Of a stretch of 64,000 bases of DNA, positions 8,740 through 16,105 are shown piece by piece; the stretch's first letter is position 1; the number at the start of each line of letters is the position of its first letter. A program made the position numbers and the translations under genes. Source of the stretch: CAG-217 sp963638105 (GTDB lineage Bacteria > Bacillota > Clostridia > Oscillospirales > Acutalibacteraceae); assembly GCA_963638105.1 (NCBI GenBank), contig CAVHPP010000004.1, positions 1 through 64,000 on the forward strand, in the 5' to 3' direction. The notes beneath the pieces were generated by a model that made no database searches, had not been told where the DNA came from, and was given only the letters and a program-made list of their open reading frames with translations.

Positions 8740-8884
8740 ATTTCATTTAACGCCGGAGATGAACCAATACTTTAACGCCCTGCCGGAGAGCGTAAAAGAG
8801 AATATCATCCAGTCCGGCGCCAAGATCAATTCCCTGGAGGACTTAAAGGCCGTGGCGGCGCAGCTGTGCAACCATGCAGAATAA
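8729..8884 (+). CDS. Small protein of unknown function (51 aa)
   Basis: The frame starts at the ATG at 8729 with an ideal AAGGAGG upstream and encodes MPDLFHLTPEMNQYF followed by NALPESVKENIIQSG and a short helical tail ending NHAE. It is acidic, helical, has no signal or membrane segment, and I do not recognise the family. The stop overlaps the start of the next small gene by 11 bases, so the two form a pair. Codon use matches the neighbours. Translation may be controlled by the hairpin described at 8693-8739. Confidence 0.6.
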   Translation: MPDLFHLTPEMNQYFNALPESVKENIIQSGAKINSLEDLKAVAAQLCNHAE

Positions 8885-9131
8885 CCGCCACTTTCCCCAA
8901 ACGGAAAACAGCCTGAACAACTGGGACGCGCCGGTGCGCCACGCACCCGGCCGTTACCGGGACTATCGCGAGAAGTACGCCCTGACCGCCGGCGAGGTCA
9001 CCGCCCGCTACTGCGAGAACATTACCAACCCCACCGTCCAGCCGGACGGCAAAACAGAAATGCACACCCCCATTCCGGATGTGGCCCATGTGGAGCAAAG
9101 CAAAGCCTATCAAGAAGAAAACCAGTTATAA
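8874..9131 (+). CDS. Small hydrophilic protein of unknown function (85 aa)
   Basis: An 85-residue soluble, polar protein beginning MQNNRHFPQTENSLNNW. Its tail (IPDVAHVEQSKAYQEENQL) weakly recalls the C-terminus of DUF3787-type small clostridial proteins, but I would not assign it to that family without a search. It overlaps the 51-residue gene by 11 bases and is followed by a terminator, so the pair ends a transcription unit. Confidence 0.55.
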   Translation: MQNNRHFPQTENSLNNWDAPVRHAPGRYRDYREKYALTAGEVTARYCENITNPTVQPDGKTEMHTPIPDVAHVEQSKAYQEENQL

Positions 9132-9140
9132 CCCCATCAG

Positions 9141-9170
9141 TGGACGGCAGCTTCCTGCCGTCTATTTTTA
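9141..9170 (+). terminator. Rho-independent terminator
   Basis: GACGGCAG (9143-9150), CTTC tetraloop, CTGCCGTC (9155-9162) followed by TATTTTTA. Ends the unit with the two small genes. The rest of the gap to 9292 holds a TATAAT (9238-9243) without a good -35 element. Confidence 0.8.
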
Positions 9171-9277
9171 TGCCTTTTCATCGGATTTTGTAAATTTTCG
9201 CCGTTTTTTTGGCGTATTCCCCCATTTTGCCACACTATATAATAGAAGGAACTTTTCCATTTGCATGGAAAAGAACG

Positions 9278-9741
9278 GAAAGGACGGATCCCATGAAAAA
9301 ATGCTTGCGCTATCAAATGCGGCTGCTGGTGCGGTCACCTGGATTTTGGGTCGCTATGGCCTTTGGGGTGTTGTATGCCGTGGGCTACTTTGTGGCCATG
9401 TGCCTACGCAACATTCACCTGGACGCCATTGCCCAGCCCACGCCGTACAGCGCCTATGCAAATCAAGGGCTTAGTCTTACAGCGCCATATTTTTTAATGC
9501 TATTGCCGTTGCTTTCTTGTATCTCTTTTTCAGACAGTTCTCTGTATGAGCGCAACAATCACCTACTGGCGCCGCTGCTGGGCAAAATGGGCATTGGCCG
9601 TTACTATCGCTCCAAACTGATCGCCGTCTTTTGCGGCGGCTTTTTGCCCATATTTGCCACCCAGGCACTAAATATGGGGCTGTGCCTGATCGCCTTTCCC
9701 TTAAACGGCACCCAGCGCTACGGCTGGGATCTGTTTCAAGA
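9278..9741 (+). repeat. Tandem duplication, first copy (464 bp identical to 10210-10673)
   Basis: By direct comparison I see no mismatch between 9278-9741 and 10210-10673; the first difference is C9742 versus T10674. The block covers the ribosome binding site and the N-terminal half of each permease gene. Confidence 0.9.
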
Positions 9742-10120
9742 CTATACATACTGGGGCATTGTCAACGATCCCCTTTTCCTCTTTAAACGGCTTTACATCG
9801 CGTCTCCCTATCTATACTACTTCTTTTTCATGGTGGTCTCCTCTTTTGTAGCGGGTCTGTTTGCAGTGACAGCCTGGCAATTTTCCTTTTTCGTTCGCAA
9901 CCGCATTTTCACCTACACCATCATGTTTTTGGTGGTACAGGGTATTGCGTACCTGCTGATCTTAACGCCGGACTGGCCGCTGCATATCAACGAGTATCTG
10001 CTGGGCTATTACCCCGGCGGCCAAACCTATGTCGGCATGGCGATCTGTATAATCTTTTACCTGGCACTGGCGCTGTTGCCGGCGCTGATCGTACCGAAAA
10101 AGTTAAAAAACTGCCTATGA
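9293..10120 (+). CDS. ABC-2-type membrane permease, copy 1
   Basis: A 275-residue integral membrane protein starting MKKCLRYQMRLLVRSPGFW, with about six hydrophobic segments, the last ending LLPALIVPKKLKNCL. Architecture and the linked ATPase at 11807 point to an ABC-2-type permease subunit. I chose the ATG at 9293 (GGACGGATCCC upstream); the open frame to 9209 is not supported. The first 150 residues are identical to copy 2, then the proteins diverge in two patches (residues about 152-195 and 230-255) separated by a nearly identical segment. Substrate unknown. Confidence 0.8.
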   Translation: MKKCLRYQMRLLVRSPGFWVAMAFGVLYAVGYFVAMCLRNIHLDAIAQPTPYSAYANQGLSLTAPYFLMLLPLLSCISFSDSSLYERNNHLLAPLLGKMGIGRYYRSKLIAVFCGGFLPIFATQALNMGLCLIAFPLNGTQRYGWDLFQDYTYWGIVNDPLFLFKRLYIASPYLYYFFFMVVSSFVAGLFAVTAWQFSFFVRNRIFTYTIMFLVVQGIAYLLILTPDWPLHINEYLLGYYPGGQTYVGMAICIIFYLALALLPALIVPKKLKNCL

Positions 10121-10209
10121 CAGACCGGCAGGCGACCAATACACGCCGGTATAAAGGGTAATTCTATAGAACAAGAACAGGCACGGCAACTGCTGCACGG
10201 TTGCCGTCA

Positions 10210-10673
10210 GAAAGGACGGATCCCATGAAAAAATGCTTGCGCTATCAAATGCGGCTGCTGGTGCGGTCACCTGGATTTTGGGTCGCTATGGCCTTTGGGG
10301 TGTTGTATGCCGTGGGCTACTTTGTGGCCATGTGCCTACGCAACATTCACCTGGACGCCATTGCCCAGCCCACGCCGTACAGCGCCTATGCAAATCAAGG
10401 GCTTAGTCTTACAGCGCCATATTTTTTAATGCTATTGCCGTTGCTTTCTTGTATCTCTTTTTCAGACAGTTCTCTGTATGAGCGCAACAATCACCTACTG
10501 GCGCCGCTGCTGGGCAAAATGGGCATTGGCCGTTACTATCGCTCCAAACTGATCGCCGTCTTTTGCGGCGGCTTTTTGCCCATATTTGCCACCCAGGCAC
10601 TAAATATGGGGCTGTGCCTGATCGCCTTTCCCTTAAACGGCACCCAGCGCTACGGCTGGGATCTGTTTCAAGA
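10210..10673 (+). repeat. Tandem duplication, second copy
   Basis: Second member of the 464-bp identical pair, offset 932 bp from the first. Confidence 0.9.
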
Positions 10674-11052
10674 TTATACATACTGGTATTATGTCAGTGA
10701 TCCGCACTTCTTTTTCCAGCGTCTGTATCTGTACTCGCCTTATCTGTACTATCTGCTTTATATGCTGCTGTCCGCCCTGGTCGCCGGGTTGTTTGCGGCG
10801 GCAGCCTGGCAATTTTCCTTTTTCGTTCGCAACCGCATTTTCACCTACACCATTATGTTTTTGGTGGTACAGGGCATTGAATATCTGCTGATCTTAACGC
10901 CGGATTGGCCGCTGAATATTCTCAGCTATCTATACGGGATGAACCCCACCGTCCCGACCCCTGCCGGCTTTGCCATCTGTATGGCCTTTTACCTGGCACT
11001 GGCGCTGTTGCCGGCACTGATCGTACCAAAGAAATTGAGGAACTGTTTATGA
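10225..11052 (+). CDS. ABC-2-type membrane permease, copy 2
   Basis: Same length (275 residues), start and predicted six-helix topology as copy 1, including the extracellular and cytoplasmic loops of the N-terminal half. It differs in the loop after helix 3 (YWYYVSDPHFFFQRLYLYSP) and before the last helix (LSYLYGMNPTVPTPAG). The two patches could tune substrate or partner specificity while the rest is homogenised. The stop codon overlaps the ATG of the next gene (ATGA), so the two are coupled. Confidence 0.8.
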   Translation: MKKCLRYQMRLLVRSPGFWVAMAFGVLYAVGYFVAMCLRNIHLDAIAQPTPYSAYANQGLSLTAPYFLMLLPLLSCISFSDSSLYERNNHLLAPLLGKMGIGRYYRSKLIAVFCGGFLPIFATQALNMGLCLIAFPLNGTQRYGWDLFQDYTYWYYVSDPHFFFQRLYLYSPYLYYLLYMLLSALVAGLFAAAAWQFSFFVRNRIFTYTIMFLVVQGIEYLLILTPDWPLNILSYLYGMNPTVPTPAGFAICMAFYLALALLPALIVPKKLRNCL

Positions 11053-11798
11053 AGCGCGCCCTTGCCTACAACCGATACCCGCTGGTCATCTGCGCACTGG
11101 GGCTGCTGCTGGGCGGACTGCACAGTCTGTTCCAGCTGTACCAGACCCCTGCGGATACCTGGACTGCGGCCTATCTGACTGCCCGGGAGGGAGCGGAGCT
11201 GATGCTGACGGAAAACAGCACCGATCCCCAAGTGCTGCGCAGTCTGCTGCACCTGCTGATCGGCGTGCCTCTGCTGGGCGGGCTGTTCAGCCGGGGATAC
11301 CAAGTAAAAGGGGTATTTTCCGCCACCCGCCGGGGGCGCTATCTGCGCTTTTACCGGGCAGAAATGGGGCGACTGCTGGCGGTGACGCTGCTGTACAACC
11401 TGCTGTATTGCGGTGCCCAGGCGCTGTGTGCCACGGTGGCCGTCCACGCCCTGCCTGCCGGTAACGCAGTTCGGCTATTGGGGATCAGCCTGTTTAGCGA
11501 CACGCTGGTGCTCTTTGGCTTTGCGGTGCTATGCGCCGGTCTGTGCGTGACCCGAGGCGAAAAAGCAGGCGTACTGCTGGGCGCCGCCGCCTTTTTGTTG
11601 GCGGTAATGGCACTGTTTTTGCTGCCGGTATCTCTGCGCCAATACGACCCGGTGATCTGGTGCCTGTGCAGCGCATTCCCCACGGACGAAACGCTCTTTG
11701 CCTATCCCCTGTGGGGCTACTACGCCGCAGGCAGCGCATTGCTGGCGGTATGGGTGCTGCTATGGGGCCAGGTGCTAAAGACAAAAGATATTTTGTGA
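11049..11798 (+). CDS. Membrane protein, probable third permease subunit of the ABC cassette
   Basis: A 249-residue protein with about six hydrophobic segments, starting MKRALAYNRYPLVICALGLL at an ATG that overlaps the upstream stop by four bases. Motif RGRYLRFYRAEMGRLL lies in a cytoplasmic loop, a place where ABC-2 permeases contact the ATPase. No closer family was recognised. It is followed 8 bases later by the ATPase gene. Confidence 0.7.
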   Translation: MKRALAYNRYPLVICALGLLLGGLHSLFQLYQTPADTWTAAYLTAREGAELMLTENSTDPQVLRSLLHLLIGVPLLGGLFSRGYQVKGVFSATRRGRYLRFYRAEMGRLLAVTLLYNLLYCGAQALCATVAVHALPAGNAVRLLGISLFSDTLVLFGFAVLCAGLCVTRGEKAGVLLGAAAFLLAVMALFLLPVSLRQYDPVIWCLCSAFPTDETLFAYPLWGYYAAGSALLAVWVLLWGQVLKTKDIL

Positions 11799-11806
11799 GG
11801 TGGACT

Positions 11807-12439
11807 ATGCCAAACATCCTACTGCAAGACTATACCAAGACCCTGCGTGGCAAGACCGTACTGGACCACATAAACCTGACCCTGGACAGCGGCGGCATTT
11901 ACGGCCTGGCCGGGCAAAACGGCTGCGGCAAGACCATGCTGCTGCGGGCCATTGCCGGGCTGATGACCCCCACCGCCGGCACAGCCACCGTAGGCGGCAC
12001 CCGAGTGGGCAACGGGGTGTATGCGCCCCATGTGGGGCTGGTGATTGAGAATGTATTTCTCTACGAATACCTAAGCGGCCGCCAAAATCTGCAAATGCTC
12101 AACGACCTGTCCGATGCCAAGATCAGTGACGGCGAACTGGACGGCTGGCTCACCCGCTTTGGGCTGGACCCGGCGGACCGGCGCCCTATGAAAAAATACT
12201 CCCTGGGTATGTGCCAAAAGGTTAGCCTGATCCAGGCGCTGATGAACCGACCGGAATTGGTGCTGCTGGACGAACCCACCAACGCACTGGACGACGCCAG
12301 CGTGGAGGTGCTGGAGGCGGAGATCCTCCGCATGAACCGGGAGGCAGGCACCACCTTTGTGATCGCCAGCCATGACCGGGCCAGTCTGGAGCACCTATGC
12401 ACCAAAATACTGCGAATGGAGGCGGGGCACCTTGCGTAA
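11807..12439 (+). CDS. ABC transporter ATP-binding protein
   Basis: A 210-residue nucleotide-binding protein that would power the three upstream membrane proteins. Walker A GQNGCGKT at 36-43, Q-loop region near IENVFLYEY, signature YSLGMCQKVSL near residue 125, Walker B LVLLDEPTNAL near 145 and the switch-His in IASHD near 187. The ATG at 11807 follows GTGAGGTGG. The compact single-domain form resembles CcmA/bacteriocin-export-type ATPases. Its 3' end overlaps the start of the next gene by 8 bases. Confidence 0.92.
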   Translation: MPNILLQDYTKTLRGKTVLDHINLTLDSGGIYGLAGQNGCGKTMLLRAIAGLMTPTAGTATVGGTRVGNGVYAPHVGLVIENVFLYEYLSGRQNLQMLNDLSDAKISDGELDGWLTRFGLDPADRRPMKKYSLGMCQKVSLIQALMNRPELVLLDEPTNALDDASVEVLEAEILRMNREAGTTFVIASHDRASLEHLCTKILRMEAGHLA

Positions 12440-13136
12440 AAAACAACTGACCATGCAGCAGGGGCTGGCGCTGGGCTGCCTGATCCTGATGGTGTGTGCC
12501 GTAATATTCGGCATTGTGCTGCGAGCCACCCGCTCCCACGACTTAGAGGACCCGGAAAAGGTGGCGGCAGCCATCTGCGATCTGCCTGTGGATTACCAAG
12601 AGGAGCGCAACGCGGCGGCCGAAATGTTAGACATAAGCGTAGCGGTGGAGCAGCTGCAAGACCGGATCCCACTGCAAGTGGAGATCACCGGTATGCAGCC
12701 CACCTATAACAATCTGCGCTACACCGCCAAGGTGCTAAAGACCACCGATCGGGAGCAGGCAGGCAACACAGTGGTGCTGTATCTGCTCATGTCCATGGAA
12801 AAAATGAGCGACGGCAAGCTGCACTGCGACACCGGCACCGGCTTGCCCCTGGCGGTGGGGCACAAATACCTGCTGTTTGTCCGCCCCATGGAATACATGG
12901 ACCTGTACCAGCGCACCCTGCCCTGCCGAGAATACCAGGCAACGACCACCTGCAGCGATCCGACCCTCTATAGCTTTTGTCTGGACCGCAGTCAAGAGCA
13001 CCCGCTGCCCGCCACGGCGCTGACCTTCCGCCAAGTGACGGACTATGACTATCCGGTCTATTCCCAAGCGGCGCTGGACCACGCAAAGAAATTTACCGCC
13101 GATATACTGAAACACTACGGCGTAACTGCAAAGTAA
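12432..13136 (+). CDS. Membrane-anchored protein of the ABC cassette, unknown function
   Basis: The best start is TTG at 12432, 8 bases after GGAGG and overlapping the ATPase stop; it gives 234 residues. One N-terminal hydrophobic helix (LGCLILMVCAVIFGIVL) is followed by an outward domain. That domain has the segments GMQPTYNNLRYTAKVLKTT and VGHKYLLFVRPMEYMDLY, a pattern seen in small beta-rich extracytoplasmic proteins. No Cys suited to a lipobox follows the helix. It ends the cassette and may be an accessory or sensor subunit (inference). Confidence 0.65.
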   Translation: MRKKQLTMQQGLALGCLILMVCAVIFGIVLRATRSHDLEDPEKVAAAICDLPVDYQEERNAAAEMLDISVAVEQLQDRIPLQVEITGMQPTYNNLRYTAKVLKTTDREQAGNTVVLYLLMSMEKMSDGKLHCDTGTGLPLAVGHKYLLFVRPMEYMDLYQRTLPCREYQATTTCSDPTLYSFCLDRSQEHPLPATALTFRQVTDYDYPVYSQAALDHAKKFTADILKHYGVTAK

Positions 13137-13150
13137 CATAAAAAGAACTG

Positions 13151-13176
13151 CGGCGGGAGCAAGCCCCCGCCCTACG
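13151..13176. repeat. Interspersed GC-rich palindromic repeat (type 1), copy a
   Basis: A 26-bp unit, CGGCGGGAGCAAGCCCCC plus GCCCTACG, also found at 28790-28815 and 43013-43038. It folds as GGCGGG / CCCGCC. Here it is flanked by imperfect direct repeats (GGCGTAACTGC...ATAAAAAGAAC at 13119-13149 and 13184-13217). Confidence 0.85.
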
Positions 13177-13213
13177 CACTATGGCGTAACTGCCGAATAA
13201 AGAGCATAAAAAG

Positions 13214-13249
13214 AACCCCATTGCCGCGCATTGGCAATGGGGTTTATTG
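13214..13249. terminator. Bidirectional terminator between convergent units
   Basis: AACCCCATTGCC (13214-13225) pairs with GGCAATGGGGTT (13233-13244), with T-rich sequence after it on the plus strand and A-rich before it for the minus strand. Confidence 0.8.
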
Positions 13250-13255
13250 CTATTC

Positions 13256-14101
13256 TTACAGATGGAAGATCAGCTTGTCGCTACACTTATTAAAGACGAA
13301 CAGCCCGACAGCCAGGGTGACCAGCGACACCACCGAAGCATAAAGCAGCAAATTCCAGGTCATCATTTGGCCGTACAGAATACACTGGCGGAACAGCTCG
13401 ATCATCGAATATAGTGGGTTGATCTTAATAAGCACTACGATCCAGTCGGAGGTAATGCGGTGCAGAGGATAAATGATGGGCACCATATAAAACAGCAGGT
13501 GACACAGCACATCCCAAATATACTCCACATCCCGGAAGTAAACGGACATCACGGACAGGATCATACCCACGCCGGTGCAGAACACCAACAGAATGAACAT
13601 GGGTACAAAGAACAGCACCGCGTAGCCGTTTAAGTGCAGAGCGTGGCCGTTGCTGATTCCGGTAAGCTTAAAGAAGATCCACACGCTCACCAGGCAAAGC
13701 AACGAGATGGCGAAGGTTACATAGCAAGAGAGAATGGAGCTAAGCGGGTACATATACTTGGGCACATAGACCTTCTTGATGATCCCCGCATTGCGGCGGA
13801 AGGAGGTCATGGCCTGTTTGGTGGAAGATGTAAAGAAATCAAACATCAACCGGCCGGTAAACAGGAATACCGGGTAGCAGATCACGCCCTTGTTGCTGCG
13901 GCCAAAAATTCCGCTGAACACCACGGAAAGCACAATCATGTTCAGCAGCGGCTGCAAAAAGCTCCACAAAATACCGATCCAGGAGTCCCGGTACTTTAAC
14001 TTAATGTTCTTACGGGTCAGCTCCATTAGCAGGTTTCGATACTTTTGGAACACCCGTGTATCGTGCGCAAGCGCGCGCTTTAATTTTTTTACTTTCGGCA
14101 T
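13256..14101 (-). CDS. Polysaccharide/teichoate-type ABC export permease (TagG/Wzm family)
   Basis: A 281-residue ABC-2 permease of the glycan-export type: an N-terminal amphipathic region, then NLLMELTRKNIKLKYRDSWI and GILWSFLQPLLNMIVLS, typical of Wzm/TagG/RfbA proteins, and six membrane helices, with YFRDVEYIWDV before the fifth. These normally work with a Wzt/TagH ATPase encoded directly downstream, but here a terminator follows at once and no such gene is in the window, so the ATPase must be elsewhere or the gene is an orphan. It has its own promoter at 14179-14207. Confidence 0.88.
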   Translation of the reverse strand: MPKVKKLKRALAHDTRVFQKYRNLLMELTRKNIKLKYRDSWIGILWSFLQPLLNMIVLSVVFSGIFGRSNKGVICYPVFLFTGRLMFDFFTSSTKQAMTSFRRNAGIIKKVYVPKYMYPLSSILSCYVTFAISLLCLVSVWIFFKLTGISNGHALHLNGYAVLFFVPMFILLVFCTGVGMILSVMSVYFRDVEYIWDVLCHLLFYMVPIIYPLHRITSDWIVVLIKINPLYSMIELFRQCILYGQMMTWNLLLYASVVSLVTLAVGLFVFNKCSDKLIFHL

Positions 14102-14178
14102 AGATACACCTCGATCCGCTCAAAGCGGCAATGATTTTGCGCTGCCTAACGCAGCCAAACACCGGATATAACTAAGGC

Positions 14179-14207
14179 ATTATAACACACGCCGCCGCAT
14201 TTTTCAA
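14179..14207 (-). promoter_or_regulatory. Sigma-A promoter of the Wzm-like permease
   Basis: Minus strand TTGAAA (14207-14202), 17 bp, TATAAT (14184-14179). Confidence 0.75.
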
Positions 14208-14240
14208 CTTAAAGTGCGAATTTGGTACAAAATGTACCCT

Positions 14241-14729
14241 TTAGCGAAACAGATCGGCAATGGTCAGCGCTGTTTTGCGGGCAGAGGCGTCGCCGTCCAC
14301 TGCATAATCTGCCGCTGCACGATACTTGAACTGGCGGGCATCATACAGCGCCTTGGCCTGCACCGGATTCCGAAATAAAGGGCGGTTGGCGCCGTTGCCC
14401 ACTCGCTGACAGATCACATCAAAGGACGCGTCCAGCAGCACGATCTTGCCGGTGGTGCGCAGGGTCCGTACATTCTCGTCAAAGGTCAGTGCCCCGCCGC
14501 CGGTGGAGATCACGCAGTTGGGAATCTCTGCCGCCTCTGCGCAGGCTGCACGCTCCAGCTCTCGAAAATAGTCTTCCCCGTGCACCTGAAAAATAGCCGG
14601 AATAGACACGCCGCTGCGAGCCTCCACCAGCTGATCCGTATCCACAAACCGGCGACCCATAATTTTGGCCAGCTCTTTGCCCACCACAGTCTTGCCGCTG
14701 CCCATAAAGCCGCAAAGCACAATATTCAT
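14241..14729 (-). CDS. aroK: Shikimate kinase
   Basis: Phosphorylates the 3-hydroxyl of shikimate with ATP, fifth step towards chorismate. Walker A GFMGSGKT at 7-14, shikimate-binding FVDTDQLVE with the DTD at 31-33, and STGGGALTF near residue 78 are in family order; 162 residues is usual. Its ATG overlaps the aroE stop by one base, so the two consecutive shikimate-pathway enzymes are coupled. No convincing terminator follows; only a weak GGTAC/GTACC stem at 14223-14237. Confidence 0.93.
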   Translation of the reverse strand: MNIVLCGFMGSGKTVVGKELAKIMGRRFVDTDQLVEARSGVSIPAIFQVHGEDYFRELERAACAEAAEIPNCVISTGGGALTFDENVRTLRTTGKIVLLDASFDVICQRVGNGANRPLFRNPVQAKALYDARQFKYRAAADYAVDGDASARKTALTIADLFR

Positions 14730-15544
14730 TACAGCAGTTCCTCCATTTGCTCGATCACCCGCTGCACCTGGGCAGGGGTGTAGGTCACATCATTCCAAAT
14801 CTCCTGGGCTACCGCTGCCTGCCACACCAGCATGGGCAGACCGTTTACCACCTTGGCGCCGTTTTGCCGAGCCAGGCGCAGCAAGCGGGTTTCCATCGGA
14901 TTATAAATGGCGTCAAACACCGCCGCCGTATGCGCCAGCACACCCGGCTCCAGCGGGCAAGCGTCCACCTTGGGGAACATACCTACCGGGGTGCCGTTGA
15001 CGATCAGATCCCAGTCACCGGTCACGCTGTTAAAATCCGTCACCGTCACCGCGCGGCCGCATTTTTCGGCAATTTCCGCCGCCAAGGCACAACCTTTCGA
15101 CGGTGTGCGGGCAGCCAGGGTCACCGCCGCACCTGCCAGCACCGCCTCAAAGGCAAACATACGAGCCACGCCGCCGGTGCCCAGTACCAGCACTCGTCCG
15201 GCCAGCGGAATGCCCGCTGCGGACAAGGAGCGCAAAAAGCCGTAGCAGTCCGTATTGTAGCCGTAGAATTTGCCGCCCCGCACTGCCACCGTATTCACTG
15301 CCCCAAAGAGCGCCGCCTTTTCGTCCAGTTCTGCCATAGCCGACAGCACCGCTTGTTTGTGGGGAATGGTAACATTAAATCCACGCAGCGTTTGCAGCTC
15401 CGGCAGCCGGTTCGCCAGATCCTCCGGTGCAATATCCAACAACCGGTAGTCCCCCTCCAGGTGGGCGGCAGCCAGCAGCGCCCGGTGAATTTGGGGAGAG
15501 AGAGAATGACCCAGCGGGTGACCGATCAGTGCATAGTGCGTCAT
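14729..15544 (-). CDS. aroE: Shikimate dehydrogenase (NADP+)
   Basis: Reduces 3-dehydroshikimate to shikimate. The N-terminus IGHPLGHSLSPQIH carries the substrate-binding SxS motif, NVTIPHK the catalytic Lys, GYNTDCYGF the substrate-binding Asn/Asp, and VLGTGGVARM the Rossmann loop (GxGGxxR variant). Length 271. The ATG at 15544 is preceded by GGAAAGGG; the open frame extends to 15628 but would cross the divergent acpP promoter. Forms an operon with aroK. Confidence 0.92.
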   Translation of the reverse strand: MTHYALIGHPLGHSLSPQIHRALLAAAHLEGDYRLLDIAPEDLANRLPELQTLRGFNVTIPHKQAVLSAMAELDEKAALFGAVNTVAVRGGKFYGYNTDCYGFLRSLSAAGIPLAGRVLVLGTGGVARMFAFEAVLAGAAVTLAARTPSKGCALAAEIAEKCGRAVTVTDFNSVTGDWDLIVNGTPVGMFPKVDACPLEPGVLAHTAAVFDAIYNPMETRLLRLARQNGAKVVNGLPMLVWQAAVAQEIWNDVTYTPAQVQRVIEQMEELL

Positions 15545-15591
15545 GATTTTGCCCTTTCCGCTCCCGGCCCAAAAAAATATTGCCGAAAGCA

Positions 15592-15620
15592 TTGACTTTT
15601 TTATAGGAATTATATAATAT
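15592..15620 (+). promoter_or_regulatory. Sigma-A promoter of acpP
   Basis: TTGACT (15592-15597), 17 bp, TAATAT (15615-15620); an overlapping TATAAT at 15613-15618 would leave a 15 bp spacer. Confidence 0.7.
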
Positions 15621-15670
15621 GATAGCATATAAGACTTGTATTAACAACAGTTTTTTGGAGATGAGCAGTT

Positions 15671-15898
15671 ATGGTACTGGATAAAATGAAGGACATTTTG
15701 GTGGAGCAGCTGGAGTGCAACCCGGAGGATATCACCATGGAGAGCCTGCTGGTAGACGACCTGGGGGCCGACAGTCTGGACGCCATCGACATTGTTATGA
15801 GTGTGGAAGATACGTTCAAGGTTGAAGTGCCGGACGAGATCATCGAGAAGATCGAGACGGTGGGCGACATTGTCAACTACATTGAGGATCATATCTGA
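15671..15898 (+). CDS. acpP: Acyl carrier protein
   Basis: Cytoplasmic carrier of growing acyl chains in type II fatty-acid synthesis. The 75-residue acidic four-helix protein has DDLGADSLDAIDIV, with Ser35 in the DSLD motif as the 4'-phosphopantetheine site. TTTGGAG lies ahead of the ATG. It is monocistronic here, between its own promoter and the terminator at 16012; the fab genes are not in the window. Confidence 0.95.
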   Translation: MVLDKMKDILVEQLECNPEDITMESLLVDDLGADSLDAIDIVMSVEDTFKVEVPDEIIEKIETVGDIVNYIEDHI

Positions 15899-15981
15899 TT
15901 TGCATTTTTCACCATTTGTCAATTCCTGTCAAAAATTGCGGCAAAAAGTGTGGATTTTTTATCAAAGTTGCCCTGTTTGAA

Positions 15982-16010
15982 TTGACAATTCACTGAAATT
16001 CAAGTAAAAT
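15982..16010 (+). promoter_or_regulatory. Strong sigma-A promoter of glpK
   Basis: Consensus TTGACA (15982-15987), 17 bp, TAAAAT (16005-16010). The expected start, about 16017, lies inside the 5' arm of the terminator hairpin at 16012-16041. Confidence 0.75.
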
Positions 16011-16011
16011 A

Positions 16012-16051
16012 GAAAGGCAGATGATTGTGCATCTGCCTTTCCGCTTTTTTT
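16012..16051 (+). terminator. Terminator of acpP overlapping the glpK transcription start
   Basis: GAAAGGCAGATG (16012-16023) pairs perfectly with CATCTGCCTTTC (16030-16041), then CG and eight T. Readthrough from acpP would form the whole stem; glpK transcripts starting near 16017 would lack part of the 5' arm. Confidence 0.85.
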
Positions 16052-16105
16052 AGGGGAAAAGCGCCGGCGATGCACGGTCTTATCGACATGGAGAGGGGAA
16101 TCTTT

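Noticed and set aside
9278..10673. Insertion sequence explaining the repeat pair
   Set aside because: No transposase or terminal inverted repeats; the shared DNA is the coding sequence itself, so tandem duplication fits better.
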